A DNA stretch of 64,000 nt from Metridium senile (lineage: Eukaryota > Cnidaria > Anthozoa > Actiniaria > Metridiidae), in NCBI GenBank assembly GCA_949775045.1, contig OX459095.1, positions 20,392,311 to 20,456,310 of the forward strand, written 5' to 3'. The notes beneath the pieces were generated by a model. It did no database searches. It had not been told where the DNA came from and worked only from the letters and a program-made list of their open reading frames with translations. A program made the position numbers and the translations under genes. This document shows positions 1 to 56,886 of the stretch, piece after piece (the stretch's first letter is position 1; each line of letters starts with the position of its first letter).

Positions 1-138
1 ATCTTTTTTTATTTGTGCATTTCAGTTCACCTATTCGTTTACACATCTAGATTGTTTCATTAATTCAATCAATTTCTCATTTATGCATTCGCTTATTAAC
101 TTGTTTATTTAATCATTTATTTTTTCATTGCCATTCAG
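1..138 (+). other. intron of TPC copy A (upstream part)
   Basis: AT-rich intron ending in the acceptor at 137-138. It aligns with the intron of copy B at about 41598-41823 (same TTTATTTGTGCAT start and shared CATTCGCTTATT stretch), so the duplicated segment continues beyond the left edge of the window. Degenerate TTCATT-type repeats make up most of it. Confidence 0.75.
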
Positions 139-8726
<8,588 letters not shown>

Positions 8727-8749
8727 TGATTGCTAAGTCTGTCCAGCAA

Positions 8750-9180
8750 AAAGCGCGGGAAAAATCTCTTCACAATACTAGTGTGTTATGACTGCAATGT
8801 AGCCTGTGGAGAAGAAAGCGCGGGAAAAAAATGTTCACAACACTGCTGTTATATCACTGTTTTAAATAAAATACATCTTACCTTAATCTCATGTGTCGTT
8901 GATGGTATCTCACATTGTTCTGTGTGGTTTTGAGAAGATGTATTTTATTTTAAAAAAAATATTTTTTGACTATAAAATACTCGTATTTATGTTCAAATGC
9001 CTTGCTTGGGTTCCCTGTGGTTATTTAATGATTGCTAAGCCAATCGAGCAGAGAGCGCGGGAAAAATTAAGTGTCTGCTCCCAATACTAGTGTGTTGTGA
9101 ATGCTTAGCTTGTCGAAGAGAAAACGCGGGAAATGATTAACTTTGTACAAAATACTGGAGTGTTATGACTGCAATGCAGC
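8750..9180 (+). repeat. 3'-flank repeats with GCGCGGGAAA motif (copy A)
   Basis: Degenerate tandem units after the stop codon, each carrying AGAAAGCGCGGGAAA or a close variant (near 8752, 8813, 9052, 9119) and an AATACTAGTGTGTTATGA segment. The inverse TTTCCCGCGC resembles an E2F site. Copy B has the homologous array at 50997-51262. Confidence 0.6.
8865..8870 (+). promoter_or_regulatory. candidate polyadenylation signal, copy A
   Basis: AATAAA 139 bp after the copy A stop codon. It is the first canonical signal downstream. No transcript evidence is available. Confidence 0.45.
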
Positions 9181-9834
9181 GTATATCCCTGTCAGGTACT
9201 AGGAAAACTTCAATACTAATAATTGCTATTTTTATTTATTGGGACAATTTTTCTATCAAAATCAATTAGATGTAAGAAAAGTTCACATGATTTTCTTTCA
9301 AATTTTATAAAAATCGCCGTGGTATTTAGGCTAGATCTTTAACACGAAGCCAATTTGTACAGTCATGATATAGTAAAATAATATGTACACATCTTAGTCA
9401 ACAATTAAGTCCTAAAATGTGAATCGATCGTACTGCAATAGTTTATTTCAATGTTAATAATGATACAGCTATAGAACTATGCAAATATCTATATGATAAA
9501 TCAATTCAGACAAGTTGAATTCTCCAAGCAAAGAAATGCTAAAAATGCCGTGAGTGCTAAATATCACATAAGAATTTGTAGAATTCACATCATTCCCCAA
9601 TTTTCATCGACAAGAAAACATTATGAACACATTTGTAAAGCTTAAATCTTGATATTGGTAACCTTAGAACAGTGGTATTTTTTCGGAAAAGTAATATTTT
9701 CGAATATTTTACATAACAGCTAATAATAGTTAAGCGTAATTATTATACATTTCAAGAAATTGTCGTTCGAACATTGCGAGTGCGATGTCCATAAACGCTG
9801 CTTAATTATATTACTACACATGTACATTTATCAT

Positions 9835-10140
9835 TTACTTCAATGCCTGCAGTAAATCTTGACCAGCACTCATCAAAACTAACATAGTGTTTGTGTTTAT
9901 AAACCTCAGCAGCCTCCATATTGTAAACACAAAGTTCTTTATATCAACATTTCTAGAATAAGATTTTAAACAGTCCCAATCGGTCCAATAACGCCAGTGT
10001 TTCTCCTCGTTGTAGGTTGAACCATTTATGAGTATTCTTGAGCCATGACAGAACGTTTCAGCGTCGAAACCATCCAAATAATATTGTTGAAATTGTCTCT
10101 CATGTCGGCGTAATTTATCGCTTGACAGTGAATCACTCAT
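9835..10140 (-). CDS. hypothetical 101-residue protein
   Basis: I do not recognise this gene. The reading frame from ATG at 10140 to TAA at 9835 encodes a mixed-composition protein (starts MSDSLSSDKLRRHERQFQQY, ends SAGQDLLQALK), rich in Trp, Tyr and Arg and not low-complexity. An NRF1-type site lies 17-26 bp upstream of the ATG, which is the main reason to take it seriously. It sits between the two channel genes, on the opposite strand, in a stretch (9222-10195) with no counterpart after copy B. It could be a small intronless gene, a retrocopy, one exon of a larger gene, or chance. Confidence 0.3.
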   Translation of the reverse strand: MSDSLSSDKLRRHERQFQQYYLDGFDAETFCHGSRILINGSTYNEEKHWRYWTDWDCLKSYSRNVDIKNFVFTIWRLLRFINTNTMLVLMSAGQDLLQALK

Positions 10141-10156
10141 GAAATTTAGACAACTG

Positions 10157-10166
10157 GCGCATGCGC
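10157..10166. promoter_or_regulatory. NRF1-type palindrome
   Basis: GCGCATGCGC, the core of the NRF1 binding site typical of TATA-less animal promoters, just upstream of the minus-strand frame starting at 10140. Confidence 0.4.
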
Positions 10167-10199
10167 ACACAAAACGGCCCCTTGTTAAGGAAATGTATA

Positions 10200-10645
10200 G
10201 TTTGTTGAATAATTCTCAATGTAGATTAAATTTTAAATTTTGTAAATACAAATTAGAATATAAATTTTCTCAAAACAGAGAGCTAGAATAATAGAGCAAG
10301 GACATTAAAACGTTTGTCGACCGATTAGTTTTGATCATTTTACAGGCTTTTGACTTGTTTCCGCTGAGCAGAAATGACGTCAATTGTCATGCAACTTATT
10401 GTGTGACAATCTTATGTCACGCTTTTCACACAACATATTGTGACAATAATATGTCAAGTTTGTCACACAACGTATACGTATACAGGTAATGTGACAATGA
10501 TATGTCATGACTTTGTGAGTACCCGAGGTCACTTTTGTCACGAAAAAGATTGTGTGACAAGGCATACAGATTGCCAAGGAAACAATTATTCATACGACCA
10601 AAAATAAACTCATGACATATTATAATCTAACTCGTGCTCTGATTG
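10200..10645 (+). other. 3' end of the duplicated segment, copy A side
   Basis: This stretch matches 54093-54170 plus 55638-56022 downstream of copy B: shared TTGTTGAATAATTCTCAA, AAACGTTTGTCGACCGATTA and CTCGTGCTCTGATTGGTT. Similarity stops right after CTGATTGGTT in both places, so 10645/10646 is the likely junction between the tandem units. Confidence 0.7.
10386..10565. repeat. TGTGACA/TGTCACA motif array (copy A side)
   Basis: At least eight TGTGACA or TGTCACA heptamers (or one-base variants) in both orientations within 180 bp, some spaced as dyads around AATCTTATG or ATAATATG. Conserved after copy B at 55755-55935. A perfect CRE (TGACGTCA, 10375-10382) sits at its left edge in this copy only. 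Confidence 0.6.
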
Positions 10646-11257
10646 GTTTAAGATGGCTTCCTATAGTATTCTTCAGACCATACCTTTCATTTTAATCTGG
10701 CTTATTACACCTATATACTTGGTTTTTGGACCAGTGATTATGCTTTGATGAAAGTTTCGAATGATGCCAATTTCAGCTTGATTGGCGTTACCTTGGCAAC
10801 GATAAACAAATATGGCCGAAATTGTTTTTTGTCGAATAACTCAAGCGGTTAACAACATAATACATTTTATACTATTGCAAAACAATTTAAACTATCTTAT
10901 AGAAAATCAATCTGTTTGATTTCAAGTAATTTGCAAATATACTCTAAACCTATAATTTTTGCATGTTTAGAGATGGCAGCGGCCTAAACAATACGAAATA
11001 ACACCAAAATACTACATAAAAGACCTTTCCTTAAATTATACACTTCCCTGTGGCTATATGCTAAATCTTAATTCTTTTTTGAAGCAGAGATACAATTTTT
11101 TTTCGATGAGTGATTATTTTGATATTTTATTTAATATTCACGCAAGGAAAAAAATCATATCTCTGCTTTGGAAATGAATTAAGGTATTTTTCAATCGAAT
11201 CACTTCACAAACTTACATTGAAGGATTTATGTCGAATTCCTCGACGTATATATATAC
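10646..11257. other. intergenic, no feature recognised
   Basis: AT-rich DNA between the duplication junction and the ATCGAT element. It contains ATGGCTTCC, TTACCTTGGCAACG and poly-T stretches. I see no coding signal. Confidence 0.5.
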
Positions 11258-11579
11258 CCGGAGTAATTAATCGATCCGGCAAAATCGATCATCGACTATA
11301 CCTAATCGATCAATCAATATTAGTCGATGAAATTAGTTGATTAATATCGATTGATATCGATAATCGATGATTAATCGATAGTCACACGAAAATGTTCCTT
11401 AATTAGTATCGATTAACTTCGATATCACATCGGTCACCTATTTCAGACATTTTTATCGATTACTAATCGATAAAAGGTCACAGATTTGTTGCTCCTCGAT
11501 TAGTCATCGATTTCCAATATAAATCGAATAATTAATATCGATCTCATCGATTATCGGTTTCATCGATTAATTACTCCGG
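11258..11579. mobile_element. ATCGAT-rich inverted-repeat element
   Basis: Ends CCGGAGTAATTAATCGAT and ATCGATTAATTACTCCGG are exact inverted repeats. The interior is packed with ATCGAT, TATCGATA and ATTAATCGAT (over 15 occurrences in 322 bp), which makes it highly self-complementary. Superfamily unknown. Confidence 0.75.
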
Positions 11580-11860
11580 CCTGTTAAAAGGGCAGTTCGG
11601 CAAGAGAATTGACATAAAAGTAGCCTTTAGTCTGGATAATTTCCACTAATGCACATTGTTAACATCTCCAAAGATTCCTTGATGTCAATTCATGACTACA
11701 GTTGTGTTCCAAGCTGATAGATCCCCGGGGATTGTTTTTGCCAGTAATATTACAAGAATCTGTATGTGACCTTTGGAGGTGTGAGAATTGTCACATTTCC
11801 TTAGAGATGGCACTTCAACTGTCAGTCCAGATCCAATAAATCATGCAATGTTCAACTCTT

Positions 11861-12060
11861 AGACCCCGTCTACACGGATCCGGATACTTTTGAAACCGCA
11901 TACTTTTTGATGCGAATCGGCCTATCGTCCACACGAATCCATTGAATCCGGTCACCGAAACCGCATACTTTTACTCGAATCCTCCGGATACAAGGATTCG
12001 TGTGGACGCAAATATTTCTATGCGGTTTCAGCCGGATCGGATTCGTGTAGACGAGGCCTT
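11861..12060. mobile_element. MITE with AGACCCCGTCTACACGGATC termini
   Basis: Left AGACCCCGTCTACACGGATC and right CGGATTCGTGTAGACGAGGC are inverted copies. Subterminal AAACCGCATACTTTT repeats and ACGAATCC motifs fill the interior. Confidence 0.75.
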
Positions 12061-12199
12061 ATTTTGGAGGGTTATTAGTTTGTGGTACAAACAAATGATC
12101 TGTTCAAAAAAGTTTCAAAAATAAGACATAAAAATTCTCAGTAAATAATCAGCATTTCGACCTAAATTTTGGCATGCTCTTTGAGGATATGATAACATA

Positions 12200-12338
12200 C
12201 AATCGTAGTTTCACGACCGTCGATCTATTGTTTGGTTGAGGTATTAAAAATGTTTAAAGTTGTTTGTTTCACTTTGTTTATGTTATTGCAAATAACTTTC
12301 TATCTAATCATTCAAACGATGGTCGTAAGACTACGATT
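12200..12338. mobile_element. small MITE, AATCGTAGTTTCACGACC termini
   Basis: 139 bp with inverted ends CAATCGTAGTTTCACGACCG and CGATGGTCGTAAGACTACGA. Non-coding AT-rich centre. Confidence 0.65.
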
Positions 12339-12539
12339 ATGTAGTCCTACTGCAGAAACATGAATCTGCTATTATTTTTTGAAAATAATAAATACATTAG
12401 GAGAAAAACGCAAACTTCTGAAATTCACCTGTTCAAGAAAGCTAATCTAATTAACACCTTTTGTAATTCTATACCCGATGAAAATACATCAAATACCAAA
12501 AGAGGGTGGGCAAATACCTTAAGTGAAAATTTATCGAAA

Positions 12540-12700
12540 AGTCTGAAAAAAACGCATAAAATTAAAACGACAACAACTCTATGACAGCATAGTTACATTT
12601 ATTACAATTTGCTACTTACAGAAAAGTAATACCCATTCATAGTTTATCCATAAACTTTTTTTAAATCCTTTTTTGATGAAAAAACTTTGTGATCGATGAC
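12540..12700 (+). repeat. dispersed repeat, copy 1
   Basis: About 160 bp in direct orientation with 32660-32826: shared ACGCATAAAATTAAAACGAC, CAGCATAGTTACATTTA and CCTTTTTTGATGAAAAAACT. The second copy abuts the 104/132-bp satellite in intron 7. Confidence 0.75.
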
Positions 12701-12740
12701 AAACTTTCCCTCACTTCCGCATGAGTGTTGTGTGACATGA

Positions 12741-12864
12741 TGACGTGAGCACAGTTGTCTGGACTCTTATTTACAACGGTAAATCAACCAATCAGAGCGC
12801 AAGAGTTCATAAAAGTGTTGTAAAAATCATAATTAACACTCGTGCAAGACATTGTCAGCACAAC
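12741..12864 (+). promoter_or_regulatory. putative promoter of TPC copy B
   Basis: CRE-like TGACGTGA (12741-12748), a CCAAT box (12788-12792) and a TATA-like CATAAAAG (12809-12816) lie 124, 77 and 56 bp before the ATG. The spacing suits a transcript starting near 12840. Confidence 0.45.
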
Positions 12865-50863
<37,999 letters not shown>

Positions 50864-50996
50864 CTCCTTGCCAAGGTTGAGGAATGTATCTCCATCACAA
50901 AGTCATTCATTACCGCCGTCACTGACCAGATTTGCACGAAGCATGAAGTTGGGTGCAAACCACGGGAAAAGAAACGTTACTTCCGCAACTAATACT

Positions 50997-51262
50997 GCTG
51001 TTATATAATGACTGTCCAGCAGAAAGCGTGGGAAAACATTAACTCTCTTCACTGCAATGTAGCCTGTGGAGAAGAAAGCGCGGGGAAAAATGTTCACAAT
51101 ACTGCTGTTATATAATGATTGCTAAGCCTGTCGAGCAGAAAGCGCGGGAAATAATTAAGAGTCTGCTCACAATACTAGTGTGTTATGATTGCTTAGCTTG
51201 TCGAGCAGAAAGCGCGGGAAATAATTAACTTTGTACATAATACTGGAGTGTTATGACTGCAA
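50997..51262 (+). repeat. 3'-flank repeats with GCGCGGGAAA motif (copy B)
   Basis: Four units with AGAAAGCGCGGGAAA variants at 51021, 51073, 51137, 51207, homologous to 8750-9180. Spacing 52-70 bp. Confidence 0.65.
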
Positions 51263-51622
51263 TGCAGCGTATATCCCTGTCAGGTACTAGGAAAACTTCA
51301 ATACTTTTAAAATATTTTTGTTGTGTGATAACCGTAAAAGAGCCTGTGTTGAGTGGTGACCGCGGTCACTGGAACAAAATAATGTTTACATCTTTCTTTA
51401 AAGTAATTTATTTTAATAAATGGTGCTTTTAAAAATAGCACATTTAAATTTTCCATTAGAATCCTTGTAGTACAGTACCACCAGGGTTCCTTGTACCACC
51501 CTATAGAAACACTGACACAAGTTGACTTTGTTGCTGGTTATCGCTGACAGCCAAACAACGCAGGCTCGACATTATATTGTAGCTTGAGACAGGAGCCTTT
51601 GAGACAATAAACTTTCAAATAT
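51263..51622. other. 3' flank of copy B, nothing further recognised
   Basis: Similarity to copy A ends near 51305 after GGAAAACTTCAATACT. The rest up to the hAT-like element shows no feature. Confidence 0.45.
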
Positions 51623-54026
51623 CAGGGGCGTCCAGGGGGGGGGGGGGAGGTACGTCGCACGAATCACGAAAAATAAAATCGCACAATCACGAATCACGAA
51701 GAACAAAATCCCCATTTCCCGAATCACGAGAAAGAATAATTAATTAAAATTGATTAAGGTGGCTCGACTAAGTATTTTTGAAGGGCTACCGTCGCAGTTT
51801 GATCGCAAAGTACGTCGTGCGTAGAAAAATAATTTCAATTTAGTTTCCATAGCGAGTTCAGGCATAGACTGGAGTTTGTTCTGATGCTTCAAATATTGCA
51901 ATCGGAACTAGCAATAATTTTTTATGATAGAAAAGTAGTTTTGACAAATACGACAATTTTAGGCGAAATAGAGTTTTCTATAAAACTGCATTGATTGTTT
52001 CACAATCTTCAGATCAAGGTCTTCGTTGTTGCTGAAAATAAAAGATTTATATGGAGGCATTTTTGAACAAAACGCTTTTAAACATTTACACAACAAATAA
52101 ATTAAATTAATCAAGCATCCATTTCACTTGATCAAAAACATCACTACAAAAGCTCAGAAAAAGTTGCTTTTGGTCTCATTTGGTCAACAAATGTCTTAGT
52201 TATCCGTCTGGCGAACATGAACGAAATCACTTCAGGCTATTAGGACATACATGATTTTTCGTTTGGTGAGATATAACTGCGCTTTTTCTTCTTTTGTCTA
52301 ATATTGCACACATTTTTACAAAATATTTCAAAACTTAAAATTTCCTTGATGAATTTTTTTCTTACCGCAGCATTGGCTTTTTGAAATAGTTACTCATCGA
52401 GCCCTGCAGTTTTATGACCATTGATAGATTGGAAGATATCGAAAATAATTTTCAAAATAGGTAAACTTTTCGACCGCTTACTCAAGGCTCGCATTGTTTT
52501 GGTTGTCCGAGATCGCTATTGTCTATATTTTTTTACTCAAGTTGTGAATTCCGATATGCATTGTCACCTCACAAACAAGACTACCGTTCGTTTATAGCCG
52601 AGCAGCTCCGAGTGTGATCGCTTGAATATTATATTATAAATGACAAAGGACGGTTACGATGGGTGCTTGTAACGCAATTCCAGCTGATATGCAGTACTTC
52701 GAATAACATGCCTCTAACTAAACTTGATAAAAAGCGAAAAATCACTGGGCAAAGATTCGAAGTACAGCATATCAGCTGGAATTGCGTTACCGTCCTTTGT
52801 CATTATAATATAATATTCAAACGATCACACTCGGAGCTGCTCGGCTATAAACGAACGGTAGTCTTGTTTGTGAGGTGACAATGCATATCGGAATTCACAA
52901 CTTGAGTAAAAAAATATAGACAATAGCGATCTCGGACAACCAAAACAATGCGAGCCTTGAGTAAGCGGTCGAAACGTTTACCTATTTTGAAAATTATTTT
53001 CGATATCTTCCAATCTATCAATGGTCATAAAACTGCAGGGCTCGATGAGTAACTATTTCAAAAAGCCAATGCTGCGGTAAGAAAAAAAATTCATCAAGGA
53101 AATTTTAAGTTTTGAAATATTTTGTAAAAATGTGTGCAATATTAGACAAAAGAAGAAAAAGCGCAGTTATATCTCACCAAACGAAAAATCATGTATGTCC
53201 TAATAGCCTGAAGTGATTTCGTTCATGTTCGCCAGACGGATAACTAAGACATTTGTTGACCAAATGAGACCAAAAGCAACTTTTTCTGAGCTTTTGTAGT
53301 GATGTTTTTGATCAAGTGAAATGGATGCTTGCTTAATTTAATTTATTTGTTGTGTAAATGTTTAAAAGCGTTTTGTTCAAAAATGCCTCCATATAAATCT
53401 TTTATTTTCAGCAACAACGAAGACCTTGATCTGAAGTTTGTGAAACAATCAATGCGGTTTTATAGAAAACTCTATTTCGCCTAAAATTGTCGTATTTGTC
53501 AAAACTACTTTTCTATCATAAAAAATTATTGCTAGTTCCGATTGCAATATTTGAAACATCAGAACAAACTTCAGTCTATGCCTGAACTCGCTATGGAAAT
53601 TAATTTGAAATTATTTTTCTACGCGCGACATACTTTGCGATCAAACAGCGACGGTGGCCCTTCAAAGTCGAGCCACCTTAATTCACCCTCCGTACACATA
53701 TGCCCCGCCATATTGACTTTAGATGACTCAGATGTAATCTGAGTATAATGTTATGTTTAATCATTTACTTTTTTGATCATGTTTGACGCGTCGGCATGAT
53801 ATTTGCCAGGCATTATCATAATTGGTCTGTCTGTTTGTTTTACATTTAAAAAAATTCCGAAAATTCACGAATATCACCAATTGATTTCCGAATATAGAAC
53901 AATTATTTTAGCTTTTCACGAGTCACGGGACAAGTGCCGTGCACGAATCACGAGAAATTATTTCTTGAATTCTCGGATCACGGAAAATTAAAATGCCCGA
54001 TTACGGGTCAACCCTGGACGCCACTG
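51623..54026. mobile_element. hAT-like element split by the foldback
   Basis: CAGGGGCGTCCAGGG at left and CCCTGGACGCCACTG at right are inverted copies. Both inner shoulders carry AATCACGA/TCACGAAT repeats (51650-51735, 53855-54000). The giant foldback is inserted between them. Confidence 0.75.
51758..53677. mobile_element. 1.9-kb TTAA-flanked foldback palindrome
   Basis: Arms 51758-52704 and 52755-53677 are inverted copies over their whole length with few differences, around a 50-nt loop (52705-52754). The ends GGTGGCTCGACT and AGTCGAGCCACC are flanked by TTAA (51754-51757, 53678-53681), the target of piggyBac and Kolobok elements. There is no transposase. The loop has an open frame starting MPLTKLDKKRKITGQR of unknown meaning. 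Confidence 0.92.
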
Positions 54027-54389
54027 ATATATGTTTCGTCTCTCATATTCCTGTACTAACTAAGGAAATGTATATATAGTGTATGTTGAATAATTCTCAA
54101 CAGTGTATGTTGAATAATTCTCAATTAATGTAGATTACATTTTAAATTTTCTAAATACAAATTACAACTAGTCGTTTCTATCAAAAGTAAATTGCTGCTG
54201 TTTACATAATATTCCAAAGGCAGCCCAATCTTGGCTATTCAGTAAACGAATATGTAAGCATTATATTCAATAACTTGTCGAAATTGTACGTTTTTAGTAA
54301 TATTACATGCATGTGATTAGCGCTCGTGGAGTAGCGTGATCGAATCTCGAATACGGTTACGTGATAAGTTTAGAATCGCACCATCCTCG

Positions 54390-54493
54390 GGAACCCAGGG
54401 GTATTCTTCTGTCGCTCGTTTCTCGCTTCCACAACATATACGTATATGTTGTGAAAGCGAGAAACGAGCGACAGAAGAATACCGCTGGGTTCC
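54390..54493. repeat. 104-bp loopless palindrome
   Basis: Centre ACATATACGTATATGT at 54441/54442. Arms include GTATTCTTCTGTCGCTCGTT and its inverse with only about three mismatches. Confidence 0.88.
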
Positions 54494-54993
54494 ACTGGAA
54501 TTCCATATTGCAAGCATTGCTGTGTAACTGGCCATTATTAACTCGTTCGAAAAGTCGACTTATTATCTTCTTTAGCTTAAGAATTTGCCACAAAATAGTC
54601 TCTAATTGCTAACAAATAGTGACAAATTGAATGACTTTCAACAAAGGAGAAGGTCTCTTTATTTACGTTTACTAATAATCAATACCATTGTTCACATTAC
54701 AGTTTTTACAAAATGTAATAAACAAATGTAATAATTATAACTTAAGTTTACTATTCACTAACTCAGACAGCGACAGATAGTATAAGCATAATGTCTCTGT
54801 ATCAGGGATGATTCTACTTCCAAGGACCTCCAAGGGCATCCAGATAAAGTCAATCTCCTTCGGTAAAGATCTGATCTACGGCAAGTGTTCAATTCAAACT
54901 ACATAACAGCGCTGAAAAACTCGTAAAAGATCATTGTAGTCCGCGAGAAATGTCACCAAAAACCTTGATCAATGCTTCCAGTAATAAATAAGT

Positions 54994-55446
54994 CCCGGGG
55001 GGGGGGGGGGGGGGGGGTACTCCCATATATTTACTATACGGGGATGATCCGCTGAACAGGGTATGGTTTTTCGAGCTTTCTGTCATAAACAGGGTATGGT
55101 TTTTTTAGTTTTCTGTCATGAACAGGGTATATATTTATCCCATTTCCCAATTTCCTTTTTTTTTTTGTCATAATCAGGTATAGTAATTAGGTAATATGAT
55201 GAGCAGCGCGGTCTTTCGTCTTTCGCGAAATTCAGCACGTTTTCGCGGCATAAACATGGTCCTAAACTGTCATAAACAGGGTCCCATTTTTATCAATTGT
55301 CATAAACAGGGTATAAGAATTTGTTGTTTTTTCTGTCATAAACATTGTAACCGTTTTATGATCCCAGCGGAACACCCCTACCCAAATCGTAGCGGAGTAC
55401 CCACCCCCCCCCTCCCCCCCCGAGTACCCCCCCCCCCCCTCCCGGG
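54994..55446. mobile_element. G/C-tract foldback, second type
   Basis: Starts CCCGGGG and a 24-base G tract then TACTCCC. Ends GAGTACC, C tracts, CCCGGG. The interior has at least five CATAAACAGGGTATGG-type repeats. Same architecture as 27350-27669 with a different repeated motif. Confidence 0.75.
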
Positions 55447-55754
55447 AAATATGTATGATTTTGACATTATTACAATTTCAAAAAGAAGATTTAAATCGGA
55501 TAATTTCATGAAACGATGCCGTGGAATAATTTGCCCCTGATAAATGGAAGAACTTTCGAATCGAGATTTTTGCTGGCTTATGGCACACAGGAACCCCAAG
55601 ATTAGTGTTGGTGCTCGCCTGATGGCTCGCAGCAATTAATATAAATTTTCTCAAAACAGCTAGAATAATAGAGCTAGGAAAACGTTTGTCGACCGATTAG
55701 TGTAGATCATTTTACAGGCTTTTGACTTGTTTCTGCTGAGCAGAAAGGACGTTA

Positions 55755-55935
55755 ATTGTCATGCAATTTATTGTGTGACAATCTTATGTCACGATTGTAA
55801 CACAACATATAGTGACAATATTATGTCACGTTTGTAACACAACGTACAGGTAATGTGACAATGATATGTCACGTTTATCACAACTTTGCGAGTACCCGAG
55901 GTCACTTTTGTCACGAAAAGGAAAGTGACAAGACA
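55755..55935. repeat. TGTGACA/TGTCACA motif array (copy B side)
   Basis: Homologous to 10386-10565: GTGTGACAATCTTATGTCAC is exact in both. The duplicated segment ends after CTCTGATTGGTT near 56022. Confidence 0.6.
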
Positions 55936-56120
55936 CACAGATTGCCATGGAAACAATTATCCATATGCCAAAAATAAACTCATGACATATTATAATCTAG
56001 CTCGTGCTCTGATTGGTTACTTCGTACAAAATCATTAAAAAATATTGCACAATTATCGCATATCTTGAATAGTACAAAATGTAAAACAAAAAATAGAAAA
56101 CAATTTTCAAACAACTTTCT

Positions 56121-56126
56121 TTTATT
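56121..56126 (-). promoter_or_regulatory. candidate polyadenylation signal
   Basis: AATAAA on the minus strand, 761 bp after the stop codon at 56887. Other candidates lie between, so the site is uncertain. Confidence 0.3.
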
Positions 56127-56886
56127 TCGTTTTTTTTTTCAATATGTTTGTAAATTATACAACCAAATAATTAGAAATATTCAATACGATGATAATAAAG
56201 AATGACAACAATAAAGCTATTTTTGTTGTTTTGTGTAAATGTTTTTGTCTTTTTATAATTTAAATTTGATAATTTAGAACGCTAAATATTGATTAAATGT
56301 CACTACAATTTATATAGAATAGACCATTAATGAAATTTTGCTTTGAAATATGCTCAAAGAAATATAAAACTTTGCTCTTTAATTGTGCTGGGGGTTTTTT
56401 ATAAGAGTTGTGCACAAAATCTTGAATTTCTAAATGTTTAGCCTTACATCTACGACTATTTCTACTGCAACTTAAAATATTTCACGACTAACTCAGAAAT
56501 CATACCTTTTGGTTTTAATTTGTGCTGTTTTTGCACACAAAAACTAACTTTCTACTGGAATATTTTCTCAAGTCTAACACTGCTAACTTTAAAATGTTTT
56601 TACATTCTAACACACTTAACAATTTACAAAACAAGCCTTTGCTTTAGATATAAGCGTTCTGAAAAAAACCTGTGACTTTATAAGTATTCTCTCAATCAAG
56701 TCTAACGCTACCAAGTATTTTTATTTTTTTTAGCTCTACTGTCCGCGTAATATAAATGTGTTCTTAAATCATGCTGTTTAATTTGACAGGCGCTTTGCAC
56801 AATAATATTTAAATCTGCAAATATTCTCTGCAGTCTACAACTGCTAATATAAAATATTTTATCACTCAATAAACTAATTAATAACG

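Noticed and set aside
12745..12864. Upstream extension of copy B exon 1
   Set aside because: The frame is open, but this part overlaps the CRE, CCAAT and TATA-like signals and its own start is not clearly an initiation site. The ATG at 12865 fits better.
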